The translations under genes were made by a program, and so were the position numbers. Positions 1 through 11,670 of a stretch of 64,000 bases of DNA are shown here, one piece after another. The number at the start of each line of letters is the position of its first letter. The first letter of the stretch is position 1. The notes beneath the pieces were generated by a model. It did not search any database. It was not told the origin of the DNA and worked only from the letters and a program-made list of their open reading frames with translations. Source of the DNA: Hypomyces perniciosus (Eukaryota > Ascomycota > Sordariomycetes > Hypocreales > Hypocreaceae); contig SPDT01000007.1 of NCBI GenBank assembly GCA_008477525.1, positions 5,394,001-5,458,000 of the forward strand. The letters are read 5' to 3'.

Positions 1-2933
1 CAACAGAGACAGACAAACAAACAATGTAAAACCGCCACCAAAATCCCGTCCCCGCATAACGTTTGGGCCGACCCGACGGATGAACGGGTGGGCATTGTGG
101 CAGCTGGCATAAAATTGGTCGCTCAAATTGGGAGGCCTTCCGAATTGTGTTGGTGATGAGAAAAGAAAAAACCTGTTGCTTTGTTCAAGTTCGGCCCGCT
201 TGCTCGGGGATTGGCCTGGATGGGTGTGGTCCATGTGAAATCGTTGACGACTGCCCCGGTCCCATTAATTTCCAGAAGCCAGGGGGGATACCAACCAGGG
301 TTTTAGGACTTATCCAGTGAGCGTATTATTGAGGCCAAGATCTTCATAACAGCAGTACTCGTAATGTAATGCTTGAGGCCGTTTTGTTGATGTGATTGGA
401 AAACTCATTGATATTACTCTGCGGCTCTCTCAGCTGTGATCGCATGTGTCGTACAGAAAAAGAGGATCACAATAAGGTAGTACCAATTTATTTCAACCAT
501 GTGATAGACCTGCATGCATATGCACCTATGCATGCCATTTGCCTCTGCGAGATGCCTGTTCAGGCGAGCGGCAAGATCCCCCTAAGGTGTCTGTCCACTT
601 TCCATTACTACGAGTAGTAGTAGTACTGGCACTCCGCGGAGGGGCTTTGCTGTAAGTGGGATCATGTGCATAACTTTTGTGATATTGCAATTTCAATGTT
701 TACTGCAAAGAACAATAATATTATCAAAATCTCGTATTGAAGTTTTTTTTTCGTTCCTTTGCGAAGTAATAGGTACTTTGTACGGAGTACTTCTTATAGT
801 ACCTTAAGTATTTGAATACCTACACTCATACCTACCTATACAGTACGGAGTATACCCCGTCTCTGGCAGCAGCCCCTGGCCAAAGTACCCGTCCTGCATG
901 ATGCACCATAAACACCGGCTCGGTACCCGTGGTTAGTCAATTAGTTGAGAGAAACATGTTGAAACTGAGACTGAGTACGGAGTACTAGTACTGCTACTAG
1001 TCCTCCGTACAAATGCACTGAAGGCTGCTAGACGGCCCTGGACGGTCAGTGTGGGAATTTGGGCGCTTGGGCCAGGCGCGGATGCTAGACGGACGAGGGG
1101 AGCCCCTGTCCATTGGTGTGCGACTTGCAAGGAACAGGGACAAGGTCAAGAGAAGGGAGGCCAATCCATTCATTGACTTTGACTGGCAGTTGCTACTACT
1201 ACTCGCAAGTGAGGTTGCAGTCGCTGCAAAGGAGCATTTGCATATGGAAACATGTCCTCGGGCGCACATGTGCGGCCAGTCTGCAGGGCCTGGCCCGGCC
1301 TGGCACATGCGAACAGGAACCTAGGAGCAAAGGGGCCTCATCATCACCAGTTAGCACCCATGCTTTCCCAGGTTTCTGAGATCGCCTCAATCACCGGCCC
1401 ACTTGGACGAGGTTGACCCCGATCGCTCGTCCGCCAACAGGGTCAAGTGGATTGAACAATTACAATCCCTTGTCTCCTCTTGTTGCTCCACGGCGACCCC
1501 GGCGGATACCTCGTCATCTCCTTTGGCTCCTATGGCTCCAATGGGCTGTCTCAGTGGACTCTCGCTTTCGCCCCCCGTTGTCAGTCAGTCGGCTTTCGTC
1601 GCGCGTCTATCCAAACAAAGCCTCTTTTCCCGTTGTTGAATCTGTAACCTCCATTATCGTCGCTCGTTTGCTTCTCCTGGTCGAGAGCAATATCTACATA
1701 CAACCACACCGAATTACACGCTGCCCGAAGTGGGAAGATTGGCCGGAACCACCACGACTTGCTACGCGCCCAATGGCTTAATGCCCCGACGATAAAGTCA
1801 TAGTGCGCAGGAAACTTTGCTTCTTTTTGTGTGGTTTGATTTGCTTGTGTTTTGTTCATGTAAGTCTACGACGGTCATGCGACAATCGACTTTCTAACAT
1901 GTCAGCTAACACACAATCCTTTAGTTTCGTTCATGTTATTTACTGATCACACGACTACGGCCGTCGAGATTTTATTATATTTTTGGACTTTCTGGATTTT
2001 GTACCATTTTCGGCTGCTTTATCGCGATTTGCTAGTACCCCATTTCCAGACGAAACACCACTCAAAAGGATCGATTCGACGACATCAAAGGTTGTGTGAC
2101 TTTTCGGGAGAAACATGGCCATTGAGCGAATCTGAAGACAGCTCAACCAGAAGCTTGCTCAACTATTCCCGCGCCAACCTCCATATCGAACCTCCTTGCG
2201 GCATCGGTCTCGTCCATTCCCCCTTTACCAGATGCAATAGGCTCAACACCAAGTCCGGACCCATAGTAATAGCTGCAAATATCCACATCGGCATCGGCAA
2301 GTCTGTGGCCCTCCCCGCGCCGAGCCGTTCAGTTGGACGCTCCAGCGCATTTACACTGGATCATAGGCGCATCGAACCACTGGTTGAGAAAAATTGTGGC
2401 TGACGCAGTAGTGGTGCCAGGGACAGGGACCTTCTGTCAGACATCTGCGCGGGGAAACGAAGTGCAGCGAAACAGGCCAGACGGGGAACTGACAGAAGGA
2501 CAAAAGGTGTGGCTCCGCTGCCACACTTCGTGTAAGTCGTCTCCCTTGCTTGCATATGTCCCAGATAGCAAACCTCCCTCTACACCCACCAGCCCCGACA
2601 AATTTCCCAAATGAGCCAACACATTGCTTCTGCGGAATGCTAATCTGACGTTTTAAAGGCGACTACCTGCTTGATGAGCCGAGGCTTGGCTTGAGGAGCT
2701 GCGCCTGCGTCAGTTCTCGAGCCTGAGCTGCCGGGATCATCTCATCGCCACTCGAAAAAAAGTACCAGTCTGAGTGTTCCGCTGCTGCCGCCACCAACAG
2801 TCTTGTCTTAGCGCGAAACGGTAGGATCAAGCCGCGTTGGATTGCCATTGTTATATCTTTTATAGATGGTCGGTCCTTGAAACTTGTCGAATCGCCGGCC
2901 TTTTAGCCCTCGAGTCAGTTTCGAACCGTGAAT
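1..2933. other. Intergenic and leader region before the apsA-like gene
   Basis: I see no convincing coding gene here; the open frames are short, overlap in several frames and lack a recognisable family. Two stretches look like introns of a long 5' leader for the gene starting at 2934. The first is 1860-1924, with a GTAAGT donor, a GCTAAC branch point and a TTTAG acceptor. The second is about 2532-2658, with GTAAGT, a CTGACG branch point and an AAAG acceptor. The motif TACGGAGTAC occurs at about 781, 843 and 975. A small protein gene cannot be excluded. Confidence 0.5.
1860..1924 (+). other. Probable 5' UTR intron
   Basis: The 65-bp segment begins GTAAGT, carries GCTAAC about 15 bases before the end and finishes TTTAG. 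These are the same signals seen in the coding introns of this window. It lies about 1 kb upstream of the apsA-like start codon, so it most likely sits in that gene's untranslated leader. It could instead belong to an unrecognised small upstream transcript. Confidence 0.5.
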
Positions 2934-5900
2934 ATGACGGCGTGGGAGACCGACGATGAGTACATTAGCGTACAGGCCGCTATCTCTCTACCGACCCCTC
3001 AAGGCACGCCTTATCGGACGCCTTCAGAGAACTCGAGAAAGTCCCGGAAACGTTCAGTCACCCCTCCGGGCAAGGGGACATCGCCTTCCAGGATGGGCAA
3101 CGGCGAGAAGAGCTCCAAGCGGTCTTCTAGAGATGTGACAATGGATGAAAATATCAGCATTTTGGATCCTCGGCGGTTTACTCCTACGTTGCACGCAAAC
3201 TTGGTCTCTGAGATACTCGCTCTTAGACGGGACCAGGAAGAGAAAACGAAATTGATAGAAAGCCTTGAAATCGCCCTCCACACCAGCAAAGAAGAGCAAG
3301 AAAGTCTGCAGGAAAATGTCACATCAACGTCCAAGGAGGCCCGTTCACTCCAGCGTCAGCTATCCCTGCTTGAGGGCGGAAGCTCATCTGCATTGAGTCA
3401 GCTTGCTCGTGAAAGAGACGAAGCTGTTGAGTCTGTGGCAGATGCCAGAAAACGGCTAGACGCAGCACAGAAGAAAATCCGGAGCCTGGAAGACGATTCA
3501 CAGCGAGTCCATGATTTATGGGCACAGGAGAAGGAGAACTGGGAGGACGAGAGACGCAAATATGAGCGGAGAATCCATGTTGCAGAGAGCCGCCTGAAGA
3601 TGGTGCTGGACGAGGTCGCAGCATACCAAACTAATCAAATAAACAGTTCTGGTCAAAATGGACAGAATGGACACGAGAGTGAGGTGGAGGAGAGCGGCAA
3701 GGAGAATGATGCAGCAAGCGTCAGGACGATGAGCATGACCAACAGCATCCGGTTCTCTTTCGCCAACGGAGCGGGTTCTATCCTGGCTAACGGCCATTCT
3801 CTGGCTGATGAGCTCAATTTTGATGACACTGACGACCAGACTGATGCCGACGGACGTGAGAGCGCACTTTCAAGTCCTCGACACAGGCGCACTTTCAGTC
3901 GTGAAAGCGTGATCAGCAAGCTCCATCATCGAAACCAGAGTATGGAGAGCTTGAGGCGGCCGGGAAGCGTTGCGCGCGGGAGACTGTTCATGAACCAAGC
4001 CGTTTTGGAGGCATTGGAGGGCGAGGACGAGGAGGATGAAGAGCTGCAGACTGAAGGAGAACCGGAACCAGTGCGGCCGGCAACACCGAAGCCTACTTAC
4101 ACGGATACTGGAATACAATATTCTCCGCCGCCCTCGCCAAAGCTGGAACCCGTCAAACTCGTTGTACCACAAACTCCTGTTCCGCTTGAGAAGGTGCCAG
4201 AGAAGATGCTGGAATTAGAGACTTCTCCTCGTGCTGGTTCTGACATCGAAGCAAATCAGAGGCGGAAGCGAGTTAGCCTGCCTCTTACTATTGAGCCTGT
4301 CAACGTCTATCAGCGCATGGTGTCATCTTCTGTACAGACGATGGAGCTGCCGCTCACTCCTCCCAAGACTCCCAAATCCCCGTTTTATGATGCCATGCCT
4401 ACCCCAGTGGAGGATGAGCCGCCTAAATGGTGACATCGTCCACGCAAACGGAGGAGTCAACTCCAGCTCCCAGTCCGATTCTGAAGGCTCCCTCGTACCT
4501 ACCACCTCCTCCGCCGCCGTTGGAGATTCCTAGCATCAATATCGAGCCTCCTACAAGTCGACCAGCAACTCCGCACTCGCCCCGCTTGCCGCAGCATTTC
4601 AAGCACTTTGGTTGTCAAGTCAACATCATCATGGATGTAGAAATGATGCATTCTTCCTGTCAGACGGAGGCCATTCAGACTGATAAGAGACTGGCTCTGT
4701 TGCCACCTCATTTGCAGCCCTCGTCCATCACTTCTCGACCAAACTCTCCCAATCCTGGCGTCGGGGAGGACGATAAGAGCTTCACTCCCCTTCCTGGTAA
4801 CTTGCCACCTCGGAACCCTCGACGATTGGAAGGCGGAAGGGCCAGCATTGAGCCTCCTTCTTCTCCCATCAGTATTCCAGGGGATGATGATCTGCCGGCT
4901 GACTATCTTGGGAATGATGACGGCCCTCTGTCACACCAAAGGAGTGCTCCCATGAGGCGGCCGCGCCGTTACAGCAGCCTTTACTCTGGCTTTTACTCGA
5001 TTAGCTCAGATGAGATGGATGAGTTTGGTGACGCAGATGTGAGCGACTCTGAATACCGAACGGCTCTATCAGCTCCACGCCCCTTTGCTACCTCAATCCG
5101 AGCGGCGAAGCGAGGCTCTGTCGGGACCGTAGCAACCTCCCCAGATCAATCGTCTTCCAGGCGATCTGGTAGGAATTCAGCAGCCAAGTCAATCACTGCT
5201 GAGATGTACAGCTCATTCAGTCTCGGTGAGAGGGAACTCAAGTCGGGCAGGTCGAGCCGAACTTACGAGAGGCCACCACCGTCTCTTGCTGGTCCCTCAG
5301 GCCGTGCTAGTGTTATGCGCAAGGCTGCCATGATTCAGAGTGGTATTGCTAGCCATCGCGCTCGGTCAAGGAGTCCTAGTCTGATTGACCCACGGAACCC
5401 GCCATTCCCTATCCCCACACGAGCAAGTTCGAGAAGGCCATCGATTAGTATGAGCATTCCCAGTGATGGACGTAGCAGCCCTATGAGCGGACATAGAAGA
5501 AGCACGAGCCGCAGTTTTTACAGTATTAATGTGCGCCGAGTTCGCTCTGCCAATGCCCTCCCAAAGAACCAGCGTCCTCGCAGAAATGGCAGCCGATCAC
5601 CGCCGCTTTCTCCATCTACGGAAGCTGCTGAGGATCCCACTCTGCCTCCATTGCCTCGCAATGATATTACGACACCGCGTAACGGAAACAAAACCTTCAG
5701 GAGACATCGTCATGAGTTCTCCAACAACACTGACCTCACCGCCAATACAGAGCTCATGTCTCAACCCAGCAATTCACAGGCACCTGGCGTTGTGGAGGCT
5801 ATTGCTCAAACCATGGTTGGGGAGTGGATGTTCAAGTATGTTCGCAGGAGGAAGTCATTTGGGGTGCCGGACAATGGCAACAAGGATGACAGCAGCAACG

Positions 5901-7086
5901 ATCGCCACAAGCGATGGGTCTGGTTGGCACCATACGAGAGGGCTATCCTCTGGAGTAGCAAGCAACCGTCTTCCGGTAGCGCTTTGCTTGGGAAGACAGG
6001 ACGCAAGCGTAAGATGCCATTTTCCAAAATCGACATATGAGAAATCGTGCTGACATGACAATAGTGACTATCCAGTCTGTCCTTGATGTGAAGGACGATA
6101 ACCCAGTCCCCAAGGGTGTAACCACACCGGTCTTCGACCGGTCGATTCTGATTCTCACACCACAGCGTGCGCTCAAATTCACGGCTAGCACTGCTGAGCG
6201 GCACTATCTCTGGCTGACAGCCCTGTCGTTTTTGGCACACTCTTCGCAGGCTGTGCCAGATATTCTCAATCCCCCGGAGCTTTCTGTGACGCAGCAACCT
6301 TTACCAGACTTCGAAATGCCCCGTCCTAAGCTCAGGCGGGGCGGAATTCGTGACTCCATTCGACTCGCAAAGGGACGATCCGGGGGCCCGAAGATGGACC
6401 AGTCAAGTGTCCCTAGCGTCCCAAGCATACCGAGCATTCCAAGTGCACCATCGTCCCGCATGGGCGAAGTAGCTAGCTTCCGAGTGACGGAGCCATCGGT
6501 TACAGGCTCCAACCATACTAGAGAGCCCTCTTCAGAGGCTGCAGAGCCTCCCCTGATCCCTCGTTTCCACGATAGGCTCAACCAAGGTGCTCATGGCCGT
6601 AAGCGAAGCAACACGGGCAGCCACGTCCCTCCACCCTTGTCCTTCCGGGGTTTCTCTCTCCCTGTTGGCAACACAAGTCACCATCATCCAGCGAATAGCA
6701 CAGCAAACGCTAGCATTGGCACTGCCGGTTCGTCTGACATCTATCAGCAGTCTCAGGCATCTACCAATACGACCTGGGGCATGACACCTGGGTCAACAGC
6801 GTCCTCGCAGCAAGGCAACTTCTTTGACGCGATAGGCACAGTACGTATGGAGGCATTTATCAGCCCTCTCGCATACTCCCAGTACAGCGAATATCCAGAT
6901 ACGGAATCGGAGTATAGATATGTCGCTCGGAGACGAAGCAAGGAGCTTCGTAGGCGGAACAGTCGTAACCGACGTCGCGATAACTCTTCCACTCGTTATG
7001 GCGGTCGAGGATATGACTTCTTTGGTGGAAACAAGACTGCTGGTGAGGAGGACTTCTTCCGAGAGGATCCGTTCAAGGGGTTCTAA
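2934..7086 (+). CDS. apsA: ApsA/Num1-type cortical anchor with C-terminal PH domain, frameshifted near 4427
   Basis: This is the homologue of Aspergillus ApsA and yeast Num1/Mcp5, cortical proteins that anchor dynein for nuclear positioning. The start at 2934 follows an in-frame stop at 2904. The product is about 1366 residues. It has a polar N-terminus, a coiled coil at about residues 80-235, a long Ser/Pro-rich middle, and a C-terminal PH domain (Num1/Mcp5 type) at about residues 955-1085. A 56-bp intron at 6009-6064 (GTAAGA, GCTGACA branch, ATAG) splits the PH domain and restores its core ILTPQRALKFTA. A single missing base near 4424-4430 (AAA where AAAA fits) shifts the frame. Without it the protein would end after about 500 residues and lose the PH domain. 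Homology and continuity on both sides argue that the gene was one reading frame. The middle region holds several Q-T motifs resembling dynein light chain sites. Confidence 0.88.
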
Positions 7087-7916
7087 GATGAGAGAGAACA
7101 AACACAAAACAAAACCACAAGACTGCTTTTGAAGGCTTGATTCAGCCGACATGAAGAACACTCCCTTTTCCACTTGTTTAACATATTCACGGTCTATGCT
7201 TCGACTATGGACCGATTTAACACCACGACGGGATACCCTTCTTTTTCATACCCTTTTGTCATTTTTTTAAGGAATTGTATTGCTACGATTTAGGTCCGCG
7301 GTTATCACCGACCCTGCTCTTGCTTTTCTGTATTGTGCGTGGCGTTTTTGGACACGTTTGTCGTTCTCTTGTCGTGGGTGCTTATAAAATGTAAAGGACA
7401 AAAGCAATTTTCTCAACAAAGGAGGATAGTGTATGGGAGGAGGTGGGGGCGAATTACACTCGTTGGTCTGATCGCCGGAAGAGATTTGTTTTTGGAAATG
7501 GATAAGGGCGCTCATTGCCTTTCATATAGCTGAGTGAGTGTATGTCCTCAGCTTGCCTGGCTTATCTCTCATTGGACAAATGGATCTTGAGGGATATGGC
7601 TGGGTGTAGATAGTAAACAGAGTTTCAATGTCTCAGATGAGTTTGCCAATTGAGAGATGAACAAATCTTAGGGTTCTCGTATGTGACAGTGACCAAGATT
7701 GTTTGATCTCAAACTCACTATTCTAAGAGAATTGGACCTCGGGACTGAGTTTCCCCACAATGAAGGCCTCTGCCCCTCCACCAAAAAAGCTCTGACATTT
7801 ATTTGGCCTCTGACTTGACAACCCCTCCATAGATACCGAAACGAGCCCCAAACTTCGATCGAAAACACTCCATCGTCGCGTACAAGAGCAACACTTGACA
7901 GCCTCAATTTTCTAAC
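7087..7916. other. Intergenic: apsA 3' region and OTU gene promoter
   Basis: The first few hundred bases are T-rich and probably hold the 3' UTR of the upstream gene. The remainder is the promoter and leader of the OTU gene. I see no coding signal, RNA gene or repeat. Confidence 0.5.
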
Positions 7917-8852
7917 ATGGAGGCCGAGACACTCGAGCAGATGCAGGCTCGCCACCGGCGGGAACTCAAGGACCTCCAGGGCCGAATCACAAGCAAGAAG
8001 AAGAACGCATCCAAGAAGACTCGCAAGGGCGTCAACGACGAATGCGCAGAGATGGAGCGGCGCTTAAACGAGAAACACGAGGAGGAACTCAGGGCTCTGC
8101 ATGGAGAGACGCCACAAGAAGACGATCGCGCGAGTGAAGACGAACGAAAGGAGGAGGAAAAGAGCGCTGGGCTGGAAGAAGACACTGCCAAATTACAGAT
8201 TGCCGGCGATGGAGGAGGCGATAAGCAACCGGGGAAGAAACGAAATCGCCAGAAAGAGCGTCTTGCTCGTCGCGCTGCGGAGCAAGAAGCTGCTATGCAG
8301 CGTGCTGAGGAAGAAGCCTCCTCCATGACGGACCACCGCGCTCGCGAGAGCACGTACATGAAGAAGGCCTTCGCCTCGCACAGCCTTGTTGAAAAGGACA
8401 TTGATCCTGACGGGCACTGCTTGTTCTCCGCGGTGGCGGACCAGCTACGGCAGAATGCTATCCCCCTGGAGACGAATGCCGGGGAGTTGGAGTATAAGGC
8501 GGTGCGCAGGGCGGCGGCGGAGTACATGGCAAGCCACGGGGATGACTTTGCGCCGTTCTTGGAGGAGGATTTGGAAGGTTATGTGCGCAAGATGAGGGAT
8601 ACGGCTGAATGGGGTGGGCAGTTGGAGCTGACGGCTCTGGCGAGGCGGTACGGTGTTGAGATCCGGGTTGTTCAAGATGGCAGGACGGAGACGATTGGGG
8701 AAGAGGAGGGAAAAGCGACGGGCAAGACGCTGTGGTTGGCGTATTACAGACACGGGTACGGATTGGGGGAGCATTATAACTCCCTGCGAAAGACGACGAC
8801 AGCGACAACAGCGACAACAGCGACGACGGCGACGACGACGACTACGGGGTGA
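7917..8852 (+). CDS. OTU2: OTU-family cysteine deubiquitinase (Otu2/OTUD6 type)
   Basis: The single exon encodes 311 residues. The N-terminal half is a charged coiled coil with RHRREL and KEERxxR-like stretches, as in Otu2/OTUD6 proteins. The C-terminal half is an OTU domain (about residues 155-292). It contains the catalytic DGHC loop (Asp165, Cys168) and the closing GEHYNSL segment with catalytic His286. Members cleave ubiquitin chains; yeast Otu2 acts on the 40S ribosome, so a translation-linked role is likely by family. The last 18 or so residues are almost pure threonine with alanine, encoded by an ACG/ACA/GCG triplet tract that looks like a recent repeat expansion after the domain. The gene is convergent with the methyltransferase gene, 161 bp away. 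Confidence 0.9.
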   Translation: MEAETLEQMQARHRRELKDLQGRITSKKKNASKKTRKGVNDECAEMERRLNEKHEEELRALHGETPQEDDRASEDERKEEEKSAGLEEDTAKLQIAGDGGGDKQPGKKRNRQKERLARRAAEQEAAMQRAEEEASSMTDHRARESTYMKKAFASHSLVEKDIDPDGHCLFSAVADQLRQNAIPLETNAGELEYKAVRRAAAEYMASHGDDFAPFLEEDLEGYVRKMRDTAEWGGQLELTALARRYGVEIRVVQDGRTETIGEEEGKATGKTLWLAYYRHGYGLGEHYNSLRKTTTATTATTATTATTTTTG

Positions 8853-9013
8853 TGATGGCTTTTACTTTTTGTGTCTCCTCTTCTGATACTTGCCTCTACC
8901 TTGACCCCTTTTGGTTCCCTTATTTTCGGTTTCCCGCCCGAACTCCTACTCTTCCACCTCTTTTCGATATATAAACCACCCCTCATCCATCGTCAGAAAG
9001 AGCGCGCGTGGCG

Positions 9014-10041
9014 CTACCGAGACCACACAGAGATAAAGTCTCGAACACTCCCATCCTCATTCGTACCCGCCTTGTGCGTGCGTGTTGGTTTCACAAGGCA
9101 GACCCGATGCAAAGCCTCCGGATGCGGCTGCATGGGATTCATATAAGTCTTGACGGTGCCGTCGTCGTTGTACTCGATGTCCTCGCCCGGGTTATTGAGG
9201 AGCTCTTCATAGACCTCGGGCCAGAGACCCCATGGCGGGCCCTGTTCAGAGAGGGGCTTTCCGGTGGGGTATTCGAGGCAGATGAGACGGCCGCCGGGAG
9301 CGAGGAGTCGGGTCATGCGCTGTGCCCACTTGGGGCGCAGAGAAGGTTGGAGTGCGCAGAGGAACTGGCGTTGGGGCGCGCGGGGGAGAGAGACGCTGGG
9401 CATTAGTCGTGGAACCGTTGGATGGAGTTGGGATGCTCATCGAGGGAAACATATAGAACGAGAAAACAAGGGTATATGGTATATACAGGCTCAATTATAC
9501 TCACAGTGTAGTCGAATATAAGGTCAAACTTGCCAGTGCCATCAGTTCCAGCGCCCTCGGTCCACGTATCCGCAAAGAAATCACCTGCCAACCACGTCAC
9601 ACGACCTTTGGATACGTCTTCTTCTGCGGGCTTATACAGCCCCTCCTCTCCAGCCTTGCGCTCATTCTCCTTTGCGGTTTTTATGGCACCTTCGCTGAAA
9701 TCTAGACCAAACGCATCGTAGCCGAGGGAACTCAGCAGGAGCACATCGTGGCCCGGACCACAGCCGGGCACGAGGGCAGAGCGACGGATGACAGCGCCGG
9801 AAGAGTCGCGGAGAGGGTTGCCGCGCGGATCTTGGTCGTGCGATGGGGGGATGAGATCGGTGCGCTGGGCGAGGAGGTCGAAGAGGGCGAGAGAAGGGCC
9901 GGCGCGGTCCCAGGGCGTGAATGATTCGGAATAAAGGGCGTCCCAGGTGGCGGCGTGGGAGGAGAGAGGCGTGGCGGCGAAGGTGTCGCGGAGTTTGTTG
10001 GGGTGATCGTGAGGGAGCGGAGGGATTGCGGAGGAGGCCAT
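9014..10041 (-). CDS. TPMT-like thiol/thiopurine S-methyltransferase
   Basis: A 295-residue SAM-dependent methyltransferase of the thiopurine S-methyltransferase/thiol methyltransferase family. The exons are 10041-9505 and 9364-9014. The 140-bp intron has a GTGAGT donor, a CTAATG branch and a CCAG acceptor, and joins in phase 0 to give the family signature FDYT-FLCAL. Other marks are the ETLxxS-like opening with WDALY and PWDRAGPS, the SAM-binding motif LVPGCGPGHDVLLL, an acidic LDFSEGAI strand end, and RLLAPGGRLICLEYP late in the fold. Fungal members methylate small thiols or halides, and the substrate here is unknown. The start codon used is the first ATG (10041); 9 more codons upstream are open but begin with TTG. 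The gene is divergent from the dehydrogenase. Confidence 0.88.
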
Positions 10042-10738
10042 GATGGCGGAGGAGAGATAACGAGACAAAATATGGTGGTAGAGATATCTATGTGTGGGAT
10101 GATGAGATGATGTTGGAGGACGAATTGCGTGAGGCGGGCCGGTTATCGGATTGATACGGATAAGAGAGGATAAGGCGAATTGGATAATTTCTGTGCCGAG
10201 TTACTCCATCTCATGATGCTATGCGGGTTATTGCGGGGGAATTCATACTACTACTACATAATTGAGACACCCGCATTTGTCAATGCATGCATTTTCTCCA
10301 AGATCAATTAATTGGCTGTCATTGGAGATGTGGGGAAGTTGGCAAACATGCATGGCTTTTCTTGGCACTGGATTCTATATTAGTTGATATTAATGGCCTA
10401 TTATGATGAAGTCATCAGTGTCAAGACAGTTTCCATCGAGCTGAATTAATCTGATTGAATGTACTTCGTACTTCGCCTCCGTACTGAATACGTACTAAAA
10501 GGTATGCATGCGGTACGAAGTACATACTCCGTACGGAGTTCGGGATAACTATCCGGGTATCGATTGCTATTTTAGTGAAGTGGGGCTGGTTGTGCCTCGG
10601 TATAATCATTCGGCTTATCTCTCTTATCCTTTAAAATACCATAGACAACACCTCGAACCTCACCATCAATTGGATTTACTTATACAGAACCCTTTTGTTT
10701 TCCTCTTCTTCTTTCAAGCTCATCCATCAATCGCAATC
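10042..10738. other. Divergent promoter region with GTACGAAGTAC/GTACGGAGT motifs
   Basis: The spacer separates the divergently transcribed methyltransferase and dehydrogenase genes. Between about 10461 and 10540 there is a dense cluster of related short words: CTTCGTAC, CTCCGTAC, GTACGAAGTAC and TACTCCGTACGGAGT. No coding potential was seen. Confidence 0.5.
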
Positions 10739-11670
10739 ATGGACGCAGACAGCCTCTTTGGAATCAAGGTCCGCCTCCCCCCCAGCGTCTCGAAATCCAC
10801 ACACACTCTCTCCAACCCCAAAGCTAACACCATTCTCAGGGCAAAGTCGTCCTCGTCACTGGAGGCGCCAAAGGCATCGGCCGCATGATTGCCGAGGGCT
10901 TCGTTGCCAACGGCGCAAAAGTCTATCTCACCGGCCGCGACGCCGAAGCCTGCCACTCCGCCGTCTCTTCCCTCTCCTCCCTCGCCCGCCTCGGCGGCTC
11001 TGCCTACGCCCTGCCGGCCAACCTGCAACAGCTGTCCGAGTGCCAATCCCTCGCCGCCAAGCTAGCCGAGCTCGAGCCCCAGGGCTTACACGTCCTGGTC
11101 AACAATGCGGGCGCCAGCTGGGGCGCTGACATCGATTCCTATCCGGATCAGGCATGGCAGAAGGTTTTGACGCTGAATCTGCATCGGGTGTTTACCTTGA
11201 CGCAGCTGTGTCTCCCATTGCTGGAGAAGGCGGCCACACCAGAGGACCCGGCACGCATTGTGAATATTGGCAGTATCGACGGTCTTCGCGTCCCCCCCAT
11301 GAGCACGTTTGCCTACTCGGCTAGCAAGGCGGGCTTGCACCACTTGTCTCGTTCGCTGGCCAGGGAACTCGGTCCTCGACACATCACGAGCAATACCCTC
11401 GCCTGTGGGGCGTTTTGCGACCAAGATGATGGCGGCGACGCTCGAGTCGGCTGGTGATGTCATCAGGGAGAACACTCCACTCCAGAGAATTGGATCACCA
11501 CAGGATGTTGCTGGAGCTTGTATCTTCTTGTCCAGCAGGGCCGGGTAAGTTGGCTGATGCAGTTCATTTCTCTTCTGTGCATGTTGGACTAATGCGATAT
11601 GTGTAGGGCATACTGTAATGGCGCTACGATCAGCGTGGATGGCGGCTCATCGCTCGTGTCGAAAATCTAA
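10739..11670 (+). CDS. Short-chain dehydrogenase/reductase (RhlG-like), one-base frameshift near 11415
   Basis: This is a classical SDR. Exon 1 is 10739-10768. An intron at 10769-10839 (GTCCGC donor, GCTAAC branch, TCAG) joins LFGIK to the Rossmann motif GKVVLVTGGAKGIG. The gene also shows NNAG, a GSIDG serine, YSASK (catalytic Tyr and Lys) and, after a second intron at 11545-11606 (GTAAGT, CTAATG, TGTAG), the C-terminal ISVDGGSS. Around 11412-11418 the frame changes: the run TTTT reads as a stop soon after, whereas TTT gives the continuous family segment FATKMMAATLE. The extra T therefore truncates the protein near residue 197, after the catalytic residues but before the substrate-lid region. 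It is either a real lesion or a base-calling error. Fungal relatives are often labelled 3-oxoacyl-ACP reductases; the true substrate is unknown. Confidence 0.82.

Noticed and set aside
1933..2403. Possible 156-residue protein upstream of apsA
   Set aside because: No family resemblance, and it begins right after a probable 5' UTR intron; more likely leader sequence.
4407..4473. Intron to explain the apsA frame change
   Set aside because: Candidate donors and acceptors around 4407-4473 give lengths that do not restore frame, and would delete a conserved-looking motif.
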